DNA of 64,000 bases from Bacillota bacterium (GCA_023439185.1 JAEXOR010000027.1:12867-76866); one strand, 5' to 3'. Shown: positions 42,601-51,576, counted from the first letter of the stretch. Program-made: numbers and translations. The notes: generated by a model not told the origin, from the sequence alone.

Positions 42601-42621
42601 CTACACGATCCCCTTTTTGAA

Positions 42622-42643
42622 GAAGTGAATTTAAGTTCATTTC
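42622..42643. promoter_or_regulatory. Imperfect palindrome, candidate TetR operator at the binding-protein gene
   Basis: GAAGTGAATTTAAGTTCATT followed by TC is palindromic at 9 of 11 base pairs. Its core TGAATTTAAGTTCA (42626-42639) nearly equals the reverse complement (TGAATTTTAGTTCA) of the site before tetR at 45858-45871. It lies 22 bp upstream of the gene start. Confidence 0.65.
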
Positions 42644-42723
42644 TTAAATATATTAAACCTTTGTTTTCATCAAGTCAACTCCCAAATAATCAGGTCGGCA
42701 TCTTATTTCATGCTATAACGTGG

Positions 42724-42752
42724 TTGCCCGGCCACTTAACATCGCTTACAAT
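42724..42752 (+). promoter_or_regulatory. Candidate sigma-A promoter of menA
   Basis: TTGCCC (42724-42729) and TACAAT (42747-42752) are separated by exactly 17 bp, 45 bp ahead of the menA start. It supports independent transcription of menA within the ABC locus. Confidence 0.6.
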
Positions 42753-42796
42753 ATTAGATGGGGTTATTATGCACAGCAAAGCAAAAGGACAATGGA

Positions 42797-43705
42797 ATGA
42801 ACAACAAAGATATGCATAACCAAGATCCAGGTCTGCTGAAAATCTGGTATTTGGCCATCAGGCCCAAGACCCTTCCCGCTGCCACCGGTCCGGTCATTGT
42901 GGGAATGGGGCTAGCCCTGGGCGACGGGGTTTTTAAATTTGCTCCGGTATTTGTCGCCCTTCTAGCGGCTCTGCTGATACAAATTGGTTCAAACCTGGCC
43001 AATGATGTTTATGACTTTAAAAAAGGCACCGATACCAATGAAAGACTGGGACCGTTAAGGGTTACCCAGGCCGGCTTACTGTCTCCCCGCCAGGTTTTGC
43101 GGGGCATGGTTTTTGTCTTTGCCCTCGCCTTTTTGCTGGGCTTGTATTTGATTTATGTGGGCGGGTGGCCGATATTGGTAATCGGCATTCTCTCCATTAT
43201 TTCGGCAATCGCCTATACCGCCGGACCGTTTCCCCTGGGCTACAAGGGTGTCGCCGATATCTTTGTTTTTGTGTTCTTCGGCCCGGTGGCAGTTTGCGGC
43301 ACCTATTATCTCCAGGCGGGATATGTTCATTCCGCCGCCTGGTGGGCAAGCATTCCTCCGGGGTTGCTGGTCACGGCTATTCTGGTGGTCAATAATTTAA
43401 GAGATATTGAAACCGACCGCAAGGCCGGTAAAAGAACTCTGGCTGTCCGCTTCGGCGTCCCGTTTACCCGGGCCCAGTACCTGGCACTCACCGGAACGGC
43501 TTACATTATTCCCGTCATTATTTGGGCCCTCGGGGCCACATCCTATACCGTTTTCCTGGCCGCGCTTTCACTTCCCCTGGCCATACGGGGGATTAAGGAT
43601 GTCTTTACGGTAAAAGGCTCTCCCCTGAACGTCACTCTCGCCAACACCGCCCGCCTGTCACTTGTTTATTGCATCCTGTTCTCGCTGGGATATTCTATGG
43701 GTTAA
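42797..43705 (+). CDS. menA: 1,4-dihydroxy-2-naphthoate polyprenyltransferase MenA
   Basis: MenA joins a polyprenyl chain to DHNA in menaquinone synthesis. This UbiA-family membrane protein (302 aa) has 8-9 helices and the two Asp-rich prenyl-diphosphate motifs, NLANDVYDFKKGTD and NNLRDIETDRKAGKRTLAV. The start is ATG 42797, seven bases after AAAGGA; an ATG 13 codons upstream has no ribosome site. It is on the plus strand between ABC genes on the minus strand, and its 3' end overlaps the permease gene by 11 bases. No other men gene is here. Confidence 0.93.
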   Translation: MNNKDMHNQDPGLLKIWYLAIRPKTLPAATGPVIVGMGLALGDGVFKFAPVFVALLAALLIQIGSNLANDVYDFKKGTDTNERLGPLRVTQAGLLSPRQVLRGMVFVFALAFLLGLYLIYVGGWPILVIGILSIISAIAYTAGPFPLGYKGVADIFVFVFFGPVAVCGTYYLQAGYVHSAAWWASIPPGLLVTAILVVNNLRDIETDRKAGKRTLAVRFGVPFTRAQYLALTGTAYIIPVIIWALGATSYTVFLAALSLPLAIRGIKDVFTVKGSPLNVTLANTARLSLVYCILFSLGYSMG

Positions 43706-44450
43706 CCCACGAACATAGGACCTTTTCACAGGCGTCAAGGAGCAGGTAAAGGAAAAATCCCATCATCCCCATGGCAATAATGCCGGCAAACATCTTATCA
43801 TAGGCCAGACTGCTCCAGGAATCCATGATAAAAAAACCGATTCCTTCCCTGGTGGCATAGGTCTCCACCAGGAAAAGGACGGCCATGGCCGTACCCAATC
43901 CCAGCCTGAGCGAAGTAAGGATCGCCGGCAGACAAGCCGGAAAATAGACATGCCGATAAAGTTCCATCTCGGTAGCCCCCAGGGATTGCACGGAAAGAAC
44001 ATATTCCTTTTGCAGGTTCCTGGCCGCATCCCTTGTTGTCACCATGATTTGGTAAAAAACAATTAAGGAAATCAATACGATTTTGGAGACATTGCCTATC
44101 CCCATCAGGATTAAAAAAAGAGGCAGAAACACCACTTTGGGTACCGGGTAAGTCAAGTAGATCAACGGGGCCGAATAGTCGTCGGCTTTTTTATTTTTCC
44201 CGATGAATAAACCCAGGGGAACCCCCAATACCGCGGCAATAACCAGGCTCACCGCAATACGGTAGAAACTGACCTGCAGATGTACCAGCAGGTCGCTGTG
44301 GAAGATCTTAAAAAAGCTTGCCAATGCTTCAACAGGCGGAGGTAATGCCGGAGTGTCCAGGACCAGGGACAAGGCCTGCCAGGACACCAGCAGAATAATC
44401 GCCGCCGACAGAATATGAACTCCTTTACCGGTTATATAACCTAGACGCAT
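43695..44450 (-). CDS. ABC transporter permease (SsuC/TauC-like)
   Basis: This inner-membrane subunit (about 251 aa) has about six helices and the ATPase-contact loop (QSLGATEMELYRHVYFPACLP in part: ATEMELYRHVYFPACLPAI), the EAA motif region of the family. The start is ATG 44450 with AGGAGG and GGGG upstream; an ATG 8 codons earlier lies before these ribosome sites. It overlaps the ATPase gene by 10 bases. Its 3' end overlaps convergent menA. Confidence 0.92.
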   Translation of the reverse strand: MRLGYITGKGVHILSAAIILLVSWQALSLVLDTPALPPPVEALASFFKIFHSDLLVHLQVSFYRIAVSLVIAAVLGVPLGLFIGKNKKADDYSAPLIYLTYPVPKVVFLPLFLILMGIGNVSKIVLISLIVFYQIMVTTRDAARNLQKEYVLSVQSLGATEMELYRHVYFPACLPAILTSLRLGLGTAMAVLFLVETYATREGIGFFIMDSWSSLAYDKMFAGIIAMGMMGFFLYLLLDACEKVLCSWVNP

Positions 44451-45208
44451 GCCTTTCCCCTCCTCCTTAAGCAAGAACGAAGGTCGTTGGCAATGGCCAG
44501 AAACTCCATTTTTCCGCGCGCCGAGTAATCTCCGGCCAACGGGTTGATAAATTCTTTAATAATTGTGCCCGGGCACTCCGACAGCACAAAAATTCTTTGC
44601 CCCAAAAAAACCGCTTCTTCAATATTGTGGGTAATAAAAAGAATCGTTAAGCTGGTCTCCTGCCAGAGCTGCAGCAAAAAATCCTGCATTTCTTCCCTGG
44701 TCAGGGCGTCAAGGGACGAAAACGGCTCGTCCATTAACAAAAGTTCCGGTTCCAGGACCAGGGATCGCGCAATGGCCACCCGTTGCCGTTGACCCCCGCT
44801 CAACTGAGCCGGAAACCTTTTCCGCAAAGATAATAACCCCAATTGACCGAGTATTTGTTCCACCCGGCGGGTAATATCCGAATTGGCTGTTCTTTTTATC
44901 TGCAGTCCCAGCCTGATGTTGTCCCAAACCGTTTTCCAGGGTAACAAGCCGTATTCCTGCAAAATTAAGGCGGCTTCCCCGGTTTCTCGCGGTTCCTTGC
45001 CGTTCAACAATACCTTGCCGTCATACTCCCGGTTCAGGCCGGCCAGAACACTGAGCAGTGTACTTTTTCCACATCCCGAAGGCCCGATAATGGCGCCGGT
45101 GCTTCCGCGGGGCAACTGGAAACTCACATCTTTTAAAGCCGGGGTGATTTGGTTATGGTGTTTGTAATTGACCCTCAAAGATTCAACCGATAAATACGCC
45201 ATTTTCAT
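44441..45208 (-). CDS. ABC transporter ATP-binding protein (SsuB/TauB-like)
   Basis: The 255-aa ATPase has Walker A GPSGCGKSTLL, Q-loop LQEYGLLPW, signature LSGGQRQRVAIARSL and Walker B LLLMDEPFSSLD with a His switch in LFITHNIEEAV. These fit the nitrate/sulfonate/taurine subfamily. It overlaps tetR upstream by 4 bases (ATGA) and the permease downstream by 10 bases, so all three are one operon. Confidence 0.94.
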   Translation of the reverse strand: MKMAYLSVESLRVNYKHHNQITPALKDVSFQLPRGSTGAIIGPSGCGKSTLLSVLAGLNREYDGKVLLNGKEPRETGEAALILQEYGLLPWKTVWDNIRLGLQIKRTANSDITRRVEQILGQLGLLSLRKRFPAQLSGGQRQRVAIARSLVLEPELLLMDEPFSSLDALTREEMQDFLLQLWQETSLTILFITHNIEEAVFLGQRIFVLSECPGTIIKEFINPLAGDYSARGKMEFLAIANDLRSCLRRRGKACV

Positions 45209-45819
45209 ACCGTCCCTTTGCCCAAGCCCCTCATATTGTACTCGATAAGAGTTTGATAGGCTTTGGCAAAATTATCGGGTTCTCCCTCGCTGATCCAGGC
45301 AAAGATTACTTGACGGAAAGTGCCCACGAAAGCGGCGGCGCTGACCTGGGTATCCTGTTCGGGGATCAACCCCCGGGCCAGCAGTTCATCCAGGTCTTCT
45401 TTGGCAAACCGGATCAATTCCTTTTCAATATCCGTAAATTTGGTGCTAAACGCCGTATTTATTTCCGGAAAATGCTCCAGCAGAATTTTAGCCAGGCGTT
45501 TCTCTTGCATAAACTTACTTACACATACCTCCATGGAAGCCTGGAGCTTATCAAACACATCGGTATATTGGGCTCTTTCTTTTTTAATCAGTTCCAACAA
45601 TTCCGTATACAGTTCCCCAACCACGGTATCGATGAGGACTTCTTTGTTTCTAAAATACAGGTAAAACGTGCCGGTGGCTATGCCCGCCTTTTTAGCTATG
45701 GCCTTAATCGAAGTGCCGGCCGTTTCATTTTCAGTCAGGATTTCCCGGGCCGCCCTAAGTATCTTATCTTTTAAAGCTTGTTGTCTGGCAATGATTTTTT
45801 TTGTTTTGTTATAAACCAT
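45205..45819 (-). CDS. TetR-family transcriptional regulator
   Basis: The 204-aa protein has an N-terminal TetR helix-turn-helix (TSIKAIAKKAGIATGTFYLYF) and an all-helical ligand domain. It is the first gene of the ABC operon, with AAAGGAGG ahead of the ATG. A palindromic site 39 bp upstream and its match before the binding-protein gene suggest that it represses both units. The ligand is probably the transported compound (inference). Confidence 0.92.
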   Translation of the reverse strand: MVYNKTKKIIARQQALKDKILRAAREILTENETAGTSIKAIAKKAGIATGTFYLYFRNKEVLIDTVVGELYTELLELIKKERAQYTDVFDKLQASMEVCVSKFMQEKRLAKILLEHFPEINTAFSTKFTDIEKELIRFAKEDLDELLARGLIPEQDTQVSAAAFVGTFRQVIFAWISEGEPDNFAKAYQTLIEYNMRGLGKGTV

Positions 45820-45857
45820 ACAAGCCTCCTTTACAACAAAAAACCCTACTCAAAAAC

Positions 45858-45871
45858 TGAACTAAAATTCA
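45858..45871. promoter_or_regulatory. Candidate TetR operator upstream of tetR
   Basis: TGAACTAAAATTCA has TGAA/TTCA arms. Its reverse complement differs from the core at 42626-42639 at a single position (TGAATTTTAGTTCA against TGAATTTAAGTTCA). Confidence 0.6.
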
Positions 45872-46013
45872 CATTATGGATTAGATTTTACCTTTCTTAT
45901 TTAATTTGTCAAGCTATCCGCATTTTAATTGTTAAAGCTTTGCAAAAAATACAGGATATTCGAAATAAGTTACCGAATATTGCAATAATTTTGAAAAAAG
46001 GGAGGGGATGGCG

Positions 46014-47147
46014 ATGAAAACATTCCGGGGAAAAATTACTTTATTAACCGTGGTCCTGGGGTTTATCACGCTGGTTACCGCCTATACGGGCTGGTGGTTG
46101 ACAAACGGAAATTCAACAGGATTTCTGGCTGGAGGTATGGCAGGTTTAGCGCTGACGGCAATCGCGTGTTACATCTTGTTCACACCTTTGCACCGCGCCC
46201 TGCTGCATGTCCTGACGATCACCGAAAAAGCCATCCATGGTGATCTGACAGGACAGATTGAAAAAAAAGATTACGGGTGGAGTGAATTTAATTTAATCAT
46301 CATTAACATCCGCAAAATTCTCAAGGGGGTACATAAATGGTTTGCGCTGGTCAGGGATACCAGTGTAACCCTGAACCACGCCGCGGAGCAAATTACCGCG
46401 GGGACGGAACATGTCAGTACAGGCAGCCAGGACCAGGCTGAACAGGTAACCCGGCTGTTGCAGGTCATTGAGCGTCTGTCCGGGCAAGCTGAAGATTGCG
46501 CCCGGCAGGCTGACGGAGCCAACCGGACCGCCCGTATCGCCATCAGTACCACCGCCCAGGGCAGTACTGTCGTTCATAAGGTACTGGATGACATGAACTT
46601 GCTGGAACAAAAATTTGCCCAATTAAATACCAGTTCCCAACGCATCGTTCAGTTTCTTGAAGTAATACAGAATATAGCCGCCCAAACCAACCTTCTGGCG
46701 CTCAACGCGGCTATCGAAGCCGCCCGGGCCGGAGAACACGGGCGCGGTTTTGCCGTTGTGGCGGAAGAGGTGCGCAACCTGGCTGAGGATTCTGAAAAGG
46801 CCACCCAGGAAGTGGCGCAGATCGTAAATGAGATCCTGTCCGGGGTGGCGGATACCGTACAAGCGGTCCAAACGGGTCTTTCCTGCTCGCGGGAAGCCGG
46901 AGCGTTCTTCGACGACATCAGCAAAAACCTGAATCAAACCAGCGCCCTGGTGGAGGATATCACCAGGGTAGCCAGAGAACAAGCCGATTCCACCGCCGGC
47001 ATGTTAAGCGGCGCGCATTCCATTGCCGCTGTGGCCCAGCAGGCAGCCGCAAGTTCCCAGGAAACAGCCGCTGTGGCCCAGGAATTAACCATTACCGCCG
47101 ACAGCTTGAAAAAAGTGGCGGACATATGGAAATTTGATAATAAGTAA
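46014..47147 (+). CDS. Methyl-accepting chemotaxis protein without extracytoplasmic sensor domain
   Basis: The 377-aa receptor has two hydrophobic helices close together (about residues 8-28 and 37-58) with only a few residues between, so there is no external ligand domain. A HAMP-like linker follows, then the signalling domain with hairpin tip NLLALNAAIEAARAGEHGRG and VAEEVRNLAEDS. It probably senses a membrane or cytoplasmic cue. The start is ATG 46014, eight bases after GGGAGG; ATG 46008 is too near the ribosome site. No other chemotaxis genes are adjacent. Confidence 0.93.
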   Translation: MKTFRGKITLLTVVLGFITLVTAYTGWWLTNGNSTGFLAGGMAGLALTAIACYILFTPLHRALLHVLTITEKAIHGDLTGQIEKKDYGWSEFNLIIINIRKILKGVHKWFALVRDTSVTLNHAAEQITAGTEHVSTGSQDQAEQVTRLLQVIERLSGQAEDCARQADGANRTARIAISTTAQGSTVVHKVLDDMNLLEQKFAQLNTSSQRIVQFLEVIQNIAAQTNLLALNAAIEAARAGEHGRGFAVVAEEVRNLAEDSEKATQEVAQIVNEILSGVADTVQAVQTGLSCSREAGAFFDDISKNLNQTSALVEDITRVAREQADSTAGMLSGAHSIAAVAQQAAASSQETAAVAQELTITADSLKKVADIWKFDNK

Positions 47148-47167
47148 ATATTTCAAATCCGGTTATT

Positions 47168-47202
47168 GCACAGGGATGGGACAAGCTGTCCCATCCCTGT
47201 GC
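47168..47202. terminator. Perfect 16-bp hairpin between convergent MCP and rsgA
   Basis: Arms GCACAGGGATGGGACA (47168-47183) and TGTCCCATCCCTGTGC (47187-47202) enclose a 3-base loop. Neither side has a true U-run. Its placement between converging genes suggests a bidirectional terminator or transcript-end barrier. Confidence 0.6.
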
Positions 47203-47210
47203 CGCGTTGT

Positions 47211-48296
47211 TTACCTGCTTCTTTTTTTGCTCTTTTCCTTAATAAATTTCCTCGCGTTTTTTATGCCACCGAAGCCGCTGAACATTTCGTTGATTTTTTC
47301 TTTCTCGATCAGCTTTGCATTGAGGCCGTCATACCTGGCTTCCTTTTTCAGCTTATTAAAGCTGGCCAGCCTTTCCGCCGGCAGGATACCGTCTGCAATA
47401 GCCCTTTGTACCGTACAGCCGGGCTCGCTTTCATGGGTACAATCGCGAAATTTGCATTGGGCCGCCAGGGCGTCTATATCGGCAAAGGTTTTGGCCAGGT
47501 CGGCGCTGATCAGGCCCAGCTCCCGCATCCCCGGAGTGTCGATGACCGCGCCTCCTGACGGCAGTATTACCAGTTCGCGTCTGGTGGTGGTGTGCCTGCC
47601 CTTGTCGTCATTCCTTACCTCGCCGACGGTAAATATGTCTTTGCCCAGCAGCCGGTTAATCAAAGTTGTTTTTCCCACCCCGGACGAGCCGATAAAGGCC
47701 ACTGTCCGGCCCTTTGCAAGATAGCCTTGCAGCGCCGGGAAACCGTCATCGGACGTGCTGGTGATAACATGCACGTCCACGCCAAAGGTTAAAGGCGCTA
47801 TCTCCCCAAGCCTGGCGCCGATATCATCGCACAAATCCGATTTGGTAAGCAACACCACCGGAGCCGCCCCGCTGTCCCAGGCAATGGCCAGGTAACGTTC
47901 CAGCCTGCGCAGATTGAAATCATTGTTCAGCGACATGCAGATAAACACGGTATCAATATTGGCCGCCACAATTTGCGCGTCGGTGATGGTTCCGGCGACT
48001 TTTCGTGCAAAGGCGCTTTTTCGCGTCAGCACATGGTGAATAACCCCGTGGCCGGCGGAGTCGTCCGTCCGGTCCAGCATAACAAAATCACCCACCGCGG
48101 GATAGTCGGACAGAGCCCGCGCCTGGTAACGAAATTTTCCCGTCACCTCGGCGGTAAGTTCACCTGTTTCGGTAATCACCCTGTACAGGTCTTTATTTTG
48201 GGCGGATACCCGCCCAACGGTAAGTCCTTGATATATCTTGGACTCCTGCATTAACCTGCCGGTAAGTCCCAGACCGGGCATGTCAATTTTATTCAA
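47211..48296 (-). CDS. rsgA: Ribosome small subunit-dependent GTPase RsgA
   Basis: RsgA helps mature the 30S subunit. The circularly permuted GTPase order is visible: G4 LLTKSDLCDD, then G1 GSSGVGKTTLIN, then G3 DTPGMREL. An OB-fold precedes it (about residues 30-100), and a zinc motif follows (CKFRDCTHESEPGC). The start is TTG 48296, nine bases after AGGAGG; the longer frame overlaps that site. About 361 aa, similar to E. coli RsgA. Confidence 0.94.
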   Translation of the reverse strand: MNKIDMPGLGLTGRLMQESKIYQGLTVGRVSAQNKDLYRVITETGELTAEVTGKFRYQARALSDYPAVGDFVMLDRTDDSAGHGVIHHVLTRKSAFARKVAGTITDAQIVAANIDTVFICMSLNNDFNLRRLERYLAIAWDSGAAPVVLLTKSDLCDDIGARLGEIAPLTFGVDVHVITSTSDDGFPALQGYLAKGRTVAFIGSSGVGKTTLINRLLGKDIFTVGEVRNDDKGRHTTTRRELVILPSGGAVIDTPGMRELGLISADLAKTFADIDALAAQCKFRDCTHESEPGCTVQRAIADGILPAERLASFNKLKKEARYDGLNAKLIEKEKINEMFSGFGGIKNARKFIKEKSKKRSR

Positions 48297-48502
48297 TTCG
48301 GTAAACCTCCTAAAAGTCAAAATGATAACCTTTGGGAGGTGTATGGCAAAATTATTCTGCCCATCCCTCCCGGTTGATTACAATCTCCAATAAGGTCATC
48401 TTATACAAAACGACATCCCCTTTCTGATGCATTTTTTACTATTATTTAAAACATAGATCCATGATAACACAGGCAATAAATGGATTCAATTAATAACGCA
48501 GT

Positions 48503-50029
48503 TTAGATAATCGGTTTGACCGGCAACCTCACTGAGGTGTTCGGTTCCCCGCCAGCCTTTTGAGTCACGGCCAGCGCCCGGGCCAGCCGGCGGGCTCCTT
48601 CCTGGAGCGTTTTTTCAGCATAGGTGGCAAAACACAGGCGCAGTTCCTTTGCACCCTCGGGCGGGTGAACATAGAACGCCTCCCCCGGCACAAAGGATAA
48701 CCCCTCACCGGTGGCCTGGTGCAGCAATCGGCTGGAGGAGAATAACCGGTTGATCCGGCACCAGATGAAAAACCCTCCCCCGGGAATTTCATAAGACAGG
48801 TCTGCGCCGCAATACCGCCGGAGTGCTTTAGCCAGCGCATCCCGGCGTTTTGCGTATTCGCCGCGTACCTGCGCCAAATGTTCCTGCAGGACGCCGCCGG
48901 CTATAAACCTGCACAGCAGCCACTGGGCCAGGTTGTTGCTGTGCAGGTCAACAAACTGCTTTTCAAGGGCCATCCGGTTCAACAGGGCCGGGTTGGCCAC
49001 TAGATAACCGGTGCGCAGCCCGGGAAAAAGAACCTTGGAGAAGGTGCTTAAATACACCACCCCCCCATAGTTATCCAACGCTTTGAGGGACCCCGGCGGT
49101 TTTCCGTCATAATACAGGCTGCTGTAAGGATCGTCTTCCACCACTACCAGCCGGTGCCGGGCAGCCAGCCTGAGCAGCTCCCGGCGCTCGGATTCCGGTA
49201 TCACCCGCCCCGTGGGATTGTGATAGGTGGGGATCAGATAAAGCAGTTTGGGCCGGTAGCGGATCAGGTAATCTTCCAGCAGGCCGAAATAAGACTGCCC
49301 CTTTAACGGCAAACCCAGGACCCGGGCTCCGGCGGCGCTGAATACCTGGTGCGCGCCGATAAAAGTAGGCGATTCCACAACCACATAGTCTCCGGGCTCC
49401 AAAAGCGCCTTACTGAGCAAATACAGCCCCTGCTGGGATCCGGCGGTAATCATCACGTTCCCGGCGGTTGATTCAATACCCCGTTCCGTCAGCATTTCTG
49501 CCACCAGGCGGCGCAGCGGACCATACCCTTCGGTGGGAATATGACCCAGGTCAGCCGCATTGATACTGTTATTATCGCCGGCTATAATCTGCCGCATCAG
49601 TTCCACCGGATACAAATCGGGATCGGGCATGCCGGCAGCCAGTGAAATAGCGTTCCCGGTAATTTCGACGGCGAGGATTTCCCTCAACACCGTGGACAAC
49701 GGCAACCGGGGAAAAGGGGTCATGATTTGAATCCAGGGCACACCGCCGCCTTGATCCGCCGTTTCAGCGGACAATTCCGCCACATAAGTGCCGCTGCCCA
49801 CCCTGGTTATTACCAGCCCCTGTTGTTCCAAACAGCGGTAAGCGTTTATGGCCGTGGTGCGGCTGACCCCGAACAGTGCCGCCAGTTCCCGCTCCGGCGG
49901 TAGTTTGGCGCCGGCGGGAAAAACCAGGCTCCGGATTTTCTCCCCAATGATCCCGGCTATCTGTAAATACATCGGCTGCCGGGATTGCGGCGCCAATTGA
50001 GTACCGGTCAGCATTTTGGATATGTCCAT
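48503..50029 (-). CDS. MocR-family regulator (GntR wHTH fused to aminotransferase domain)
   Basis: Residues 1-85 form a GntR-type winged helix (KLPPERELAALFGVSRTTAIN). Residues 110-490 form a fold-type I aminotransferase-like domain with the PLP-lysine in YLSTFSKVLFPGLRTGYL and YHNPTGRVI. MocR proteins use PLP or amino acids as effectors, usually for the adjacent divergent gene. That gene here is the GNAT-like/azlCD operon. A perfect 12-bp palindrome lies 20-58 bp before its start codon. Confidence 0.93.
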   Translation of the reverse strand: MDISKMLTGTQLAPQSRQPMYLQIAGIIGEKIRSLVFPAGAKLPPERELAALFGVSRTTAINAYRCLEQQGLVITRVGSGTYVAELSAETADQGGGVPWIQIMTPFPRLPLSTVLREILAVEITGNAISLAAGMPDPDLYPVELMRQIIAGDNNSINAADLGHIPTEGYGPLRRLVAEMLTERGIESTAGNVMITAGSQQGLYLLSKALLEPGDYVVVESPTFIGAHQVFSAAGARVLGLPLKGQSYFGLLEDYLIRYRPKLLYLIPTYHNPTGRVIPESERRELLRLAARHRLVVVEDDPYSSLYYDGKPPGSLKALDNYGGVVYLSTFSKVLFPGLRTGYLVANPALLNRMALEKQFVDLHSNNLAQWLLCRFIAGGVLQEHLAQVRGEYAKRRDALAKALRRYCGADLSYEIPGGGFFIWCRINRLFSSSRLLHQATGEGLSFVPGEAFYVHPPEGAKELRLCFATYAEKTLQEGARRLARALAVTQKAGGEPNTSVRLPVKPII

Positions 50030-50048
50030 TTTGCTAAAATCGCCCCTT

Positions 50049-50087
50049 AATATCCAATTGCATGCATAATATTATCAATTGGATATT
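50049..50087. promoter_or_regulatory. Perfect 12-bp inverted repeat in MocR/azlCD divergent region
   Basis: Arms AATATCCAATTG (50049-50060) and CAATTGGATATT (50076-50087) with a 15-base spacer lie in the 117-bp region between mocR and the GNAT-like gene. Position and symmetry fit a MocR operator serving both directions. Confidence 0.65.
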
Positions 50088-50146
50088 TACGGTGTTTTTC
50101 CTGCCGGTTAAGATATAAAAAGTTTAGCATGAAGGATGTGAGCAAT

Positions 50147-50518
50147 TTGGCCAACCATGAAATCATTATCCGTAAAGCCGTCCCTGCGGACGTAAAGGCA
50201 ATCTGGCATTTATTGCATTGTGAAAGCAAGGCTTGGGATACCGGACACATCCTTAAAGAAATAAATTCTTTATATATTTTGTCCTCGGAGAAAAAACTGA
50301 TCGGGGTATTACATAGCACCGCTGTCGCCGGAGACGAAAAAATAGTCTGGGTGGCCGTCCACCCAATGTATCCGGAAGGATCTGTGCGTATCTTTTTGGC
50401 GTATGGACTGCTGGGGGTTGCCTGCCGCCTACCTGAAGCCGAGGTAAAACAAAGGATTAAATCATCTCTCAAAAAGTGCAAACATAAGCAGGATATCGCA
50501 GGTTTCGGGATTAAATGA
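50147..50518 (+). CDS. Short GNAT-like protein, possibly degenerate
   Basis: The product (about 123 aa) begins ANHEIIIRKAVPADVKAIWH, like the first strand and helix of GNAT acetyltransferases, and has VAVHPMYPEGSVRIFLAYGL where the acetyl-CoA loop would be. That loop lacks the usual R/Q-x-x-G-x-G/A, so catalysis is doubtful, and the C-terminus is short and basic. The start is TTG 50147, behind GGATGTGA; ATG 50129 is an alternative. It is the first gene of an apparent operon with azlC and azlD. Confidence 0.6.
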   Translation: MANHEIIIRKAVPADVKAIWHLLHCESKAWDTGHILKEINSLYILSSEKKLIGVLHSTAVAGDEKIVWVAVHPMYPEGSVRIFLAYGLLGVACRLPEAEVKQRIKSSLKKCKHKQDIAGFGIK

Positions 50519-50537
50519 TCGGACAGGAGGTATGCGC

Positions 50538-51263
50538 ATGAACATGACCAGGGTACTGCCCGGGCAGGGCAATGTAATGACGGAAATCCGCACCGGCATC
50601 AGAGACAGCCTGCCGGTGATCGTGGGTGTTGTGCCCTTCGGGCTGGCCTGCGGCATCATGGGCATCACCGTGGGCATGACGCCCCTGGAAACGGTGCTGA
50701 TGTCCGCTTTGGTTTTCGCAGGCGCCTCACAGTTTGTGGCCATGACCATGCTCGGCGCCGGTCCCGCCGGATGGGGGTTGATAGTGCTGACAACCCTGCT
50801 GATTAACCTGCGCCACCTGCTGATGGGGGCCTCGCTGGCGCCGCATATGAACCGCCTGCCCGTACCCCTGCAAGCCTTTTTAGCCTTCGGCATCGTTGAC
50901 GAAACCTACGCGCTGATCATGAACCGCGTGCGGCAGAACGGATACCACCCCGGTTACCATTTAGGATGCAGTCTGTTATTTTATATCGCCTGGGTAACAG
51001 CCACCGCGGTCGGGGTTTACATGGGGGAGCGCATCACCGACCCCCTGGCCTGGGGACTGGACTTCGCCATGCCGGCCATGTTCCTGGCTCTTTTAATGCC
51101 CCGCCTGGCGGACAAAACAAGCTATCTGGTCTGCGCCCTGGCAGCGGTGGTTTCAGTTGCCGGCGCTTTGTACCTGCCGGGGAAATGGTACATCATTATC
51201 GCCTGCCTGGCGGCCGTCGCCGCCGGCGGACTGCTGGAGGGGAAAAACAATGCTGAACAGTGA
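50538..51263 (+). CDS. azlC: AzlC family branched-chain amino acid exporter, large subunit
   Basis: AzlC with AzlD exports branched-chain amino acids (and toxic analogues). The 241-aa product has about seven helices and family marks VVPFGLACGIMGITVGM, FAGASQFVAMTMLGAG and LLINLRHLLMGASLAPHM. The start is ATG 50538, seven bases after AGGAGG. It overlaps azlD by 14 bases. Control by the divergent MocR protein is likely from layout. Confidence 0.94.
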   Translation: MNMTRVLPGQGNVMTEIRTGIRDSLPVIVGVVPFGLACGIMGITVGMTPLETVLMSALVFAGASQFVAMTMLGAGPAGWGLIVLTTLLINLRHLLMGASLAPHMNRLPVPLQAFLAFGIVDETYALIMNRVRQNGYHPGYHLGCSLLFYIAWVTATAVGVYMGERITDPLAWGLDFAMPAMFLALLMPRLADKTSYLVCALAAVVSVAGALYLPGKWYIIIACLAAVAAGGLLEGKNNAEQ

Positions 51264-51576
51264 AATCCTGCTTATTATCGCCGGTATGGCGCTGGCCACT
51301 TTTTTCACCAAGTACGCCTGCCTGGCCCTGTTCAGCCGCAGCGGGGTGCCCAACTGGCTGGAAAAATGGCTGAAGCACGTACCCACCGCCATCCTGACGG
51401 CCCTGATCGCTCCTGCCCTTTTGCTTCCCCAGGGCAGCCTGGATATCAGCACCGGCAACCATTACCTGCTGGCGGGCTGCGCGGCGGCAGCCACCGCTTA
51501 CAAAACCCGCAACGTTATCGCCACCATCGCCCTGGGCCTGGCGGTAATGTTAACCTTACGCTGGTTTAATATATAA
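51250..51576 (+). CDS. azlD: AzlD family branched-chain amino acid transport protein, small subunit
   Basis: The 108-aa protein has four helices and fits AzlD (ATFFTKYACLALF, LKHVPTAILTALIAPALL). The start is ATG 51250, nine bases after GGAGG inside the end of azlC, so translation is coupled. The next gene on the minus strand ends immediately after its stop codon. Confidence 0.93.
   Translation: MLNSEILLIIAGMALATFFTKYACLALFSRSGVPNWLEKWLKHVPTAILTALIAPALLLPQGSLDISTGNHYLLAGCAAAATAYKTRNVIATIALGLAVMLTLRWFNI

Noticed and set aside
48340..48400. Short plus-strand frame after GGGAGGTGTATG upstream of rsgA
   Set aside because: The ATG is too close to the SD-like sequence, which is instead one arm of a GGGAGG/CCTCCC hairpin.
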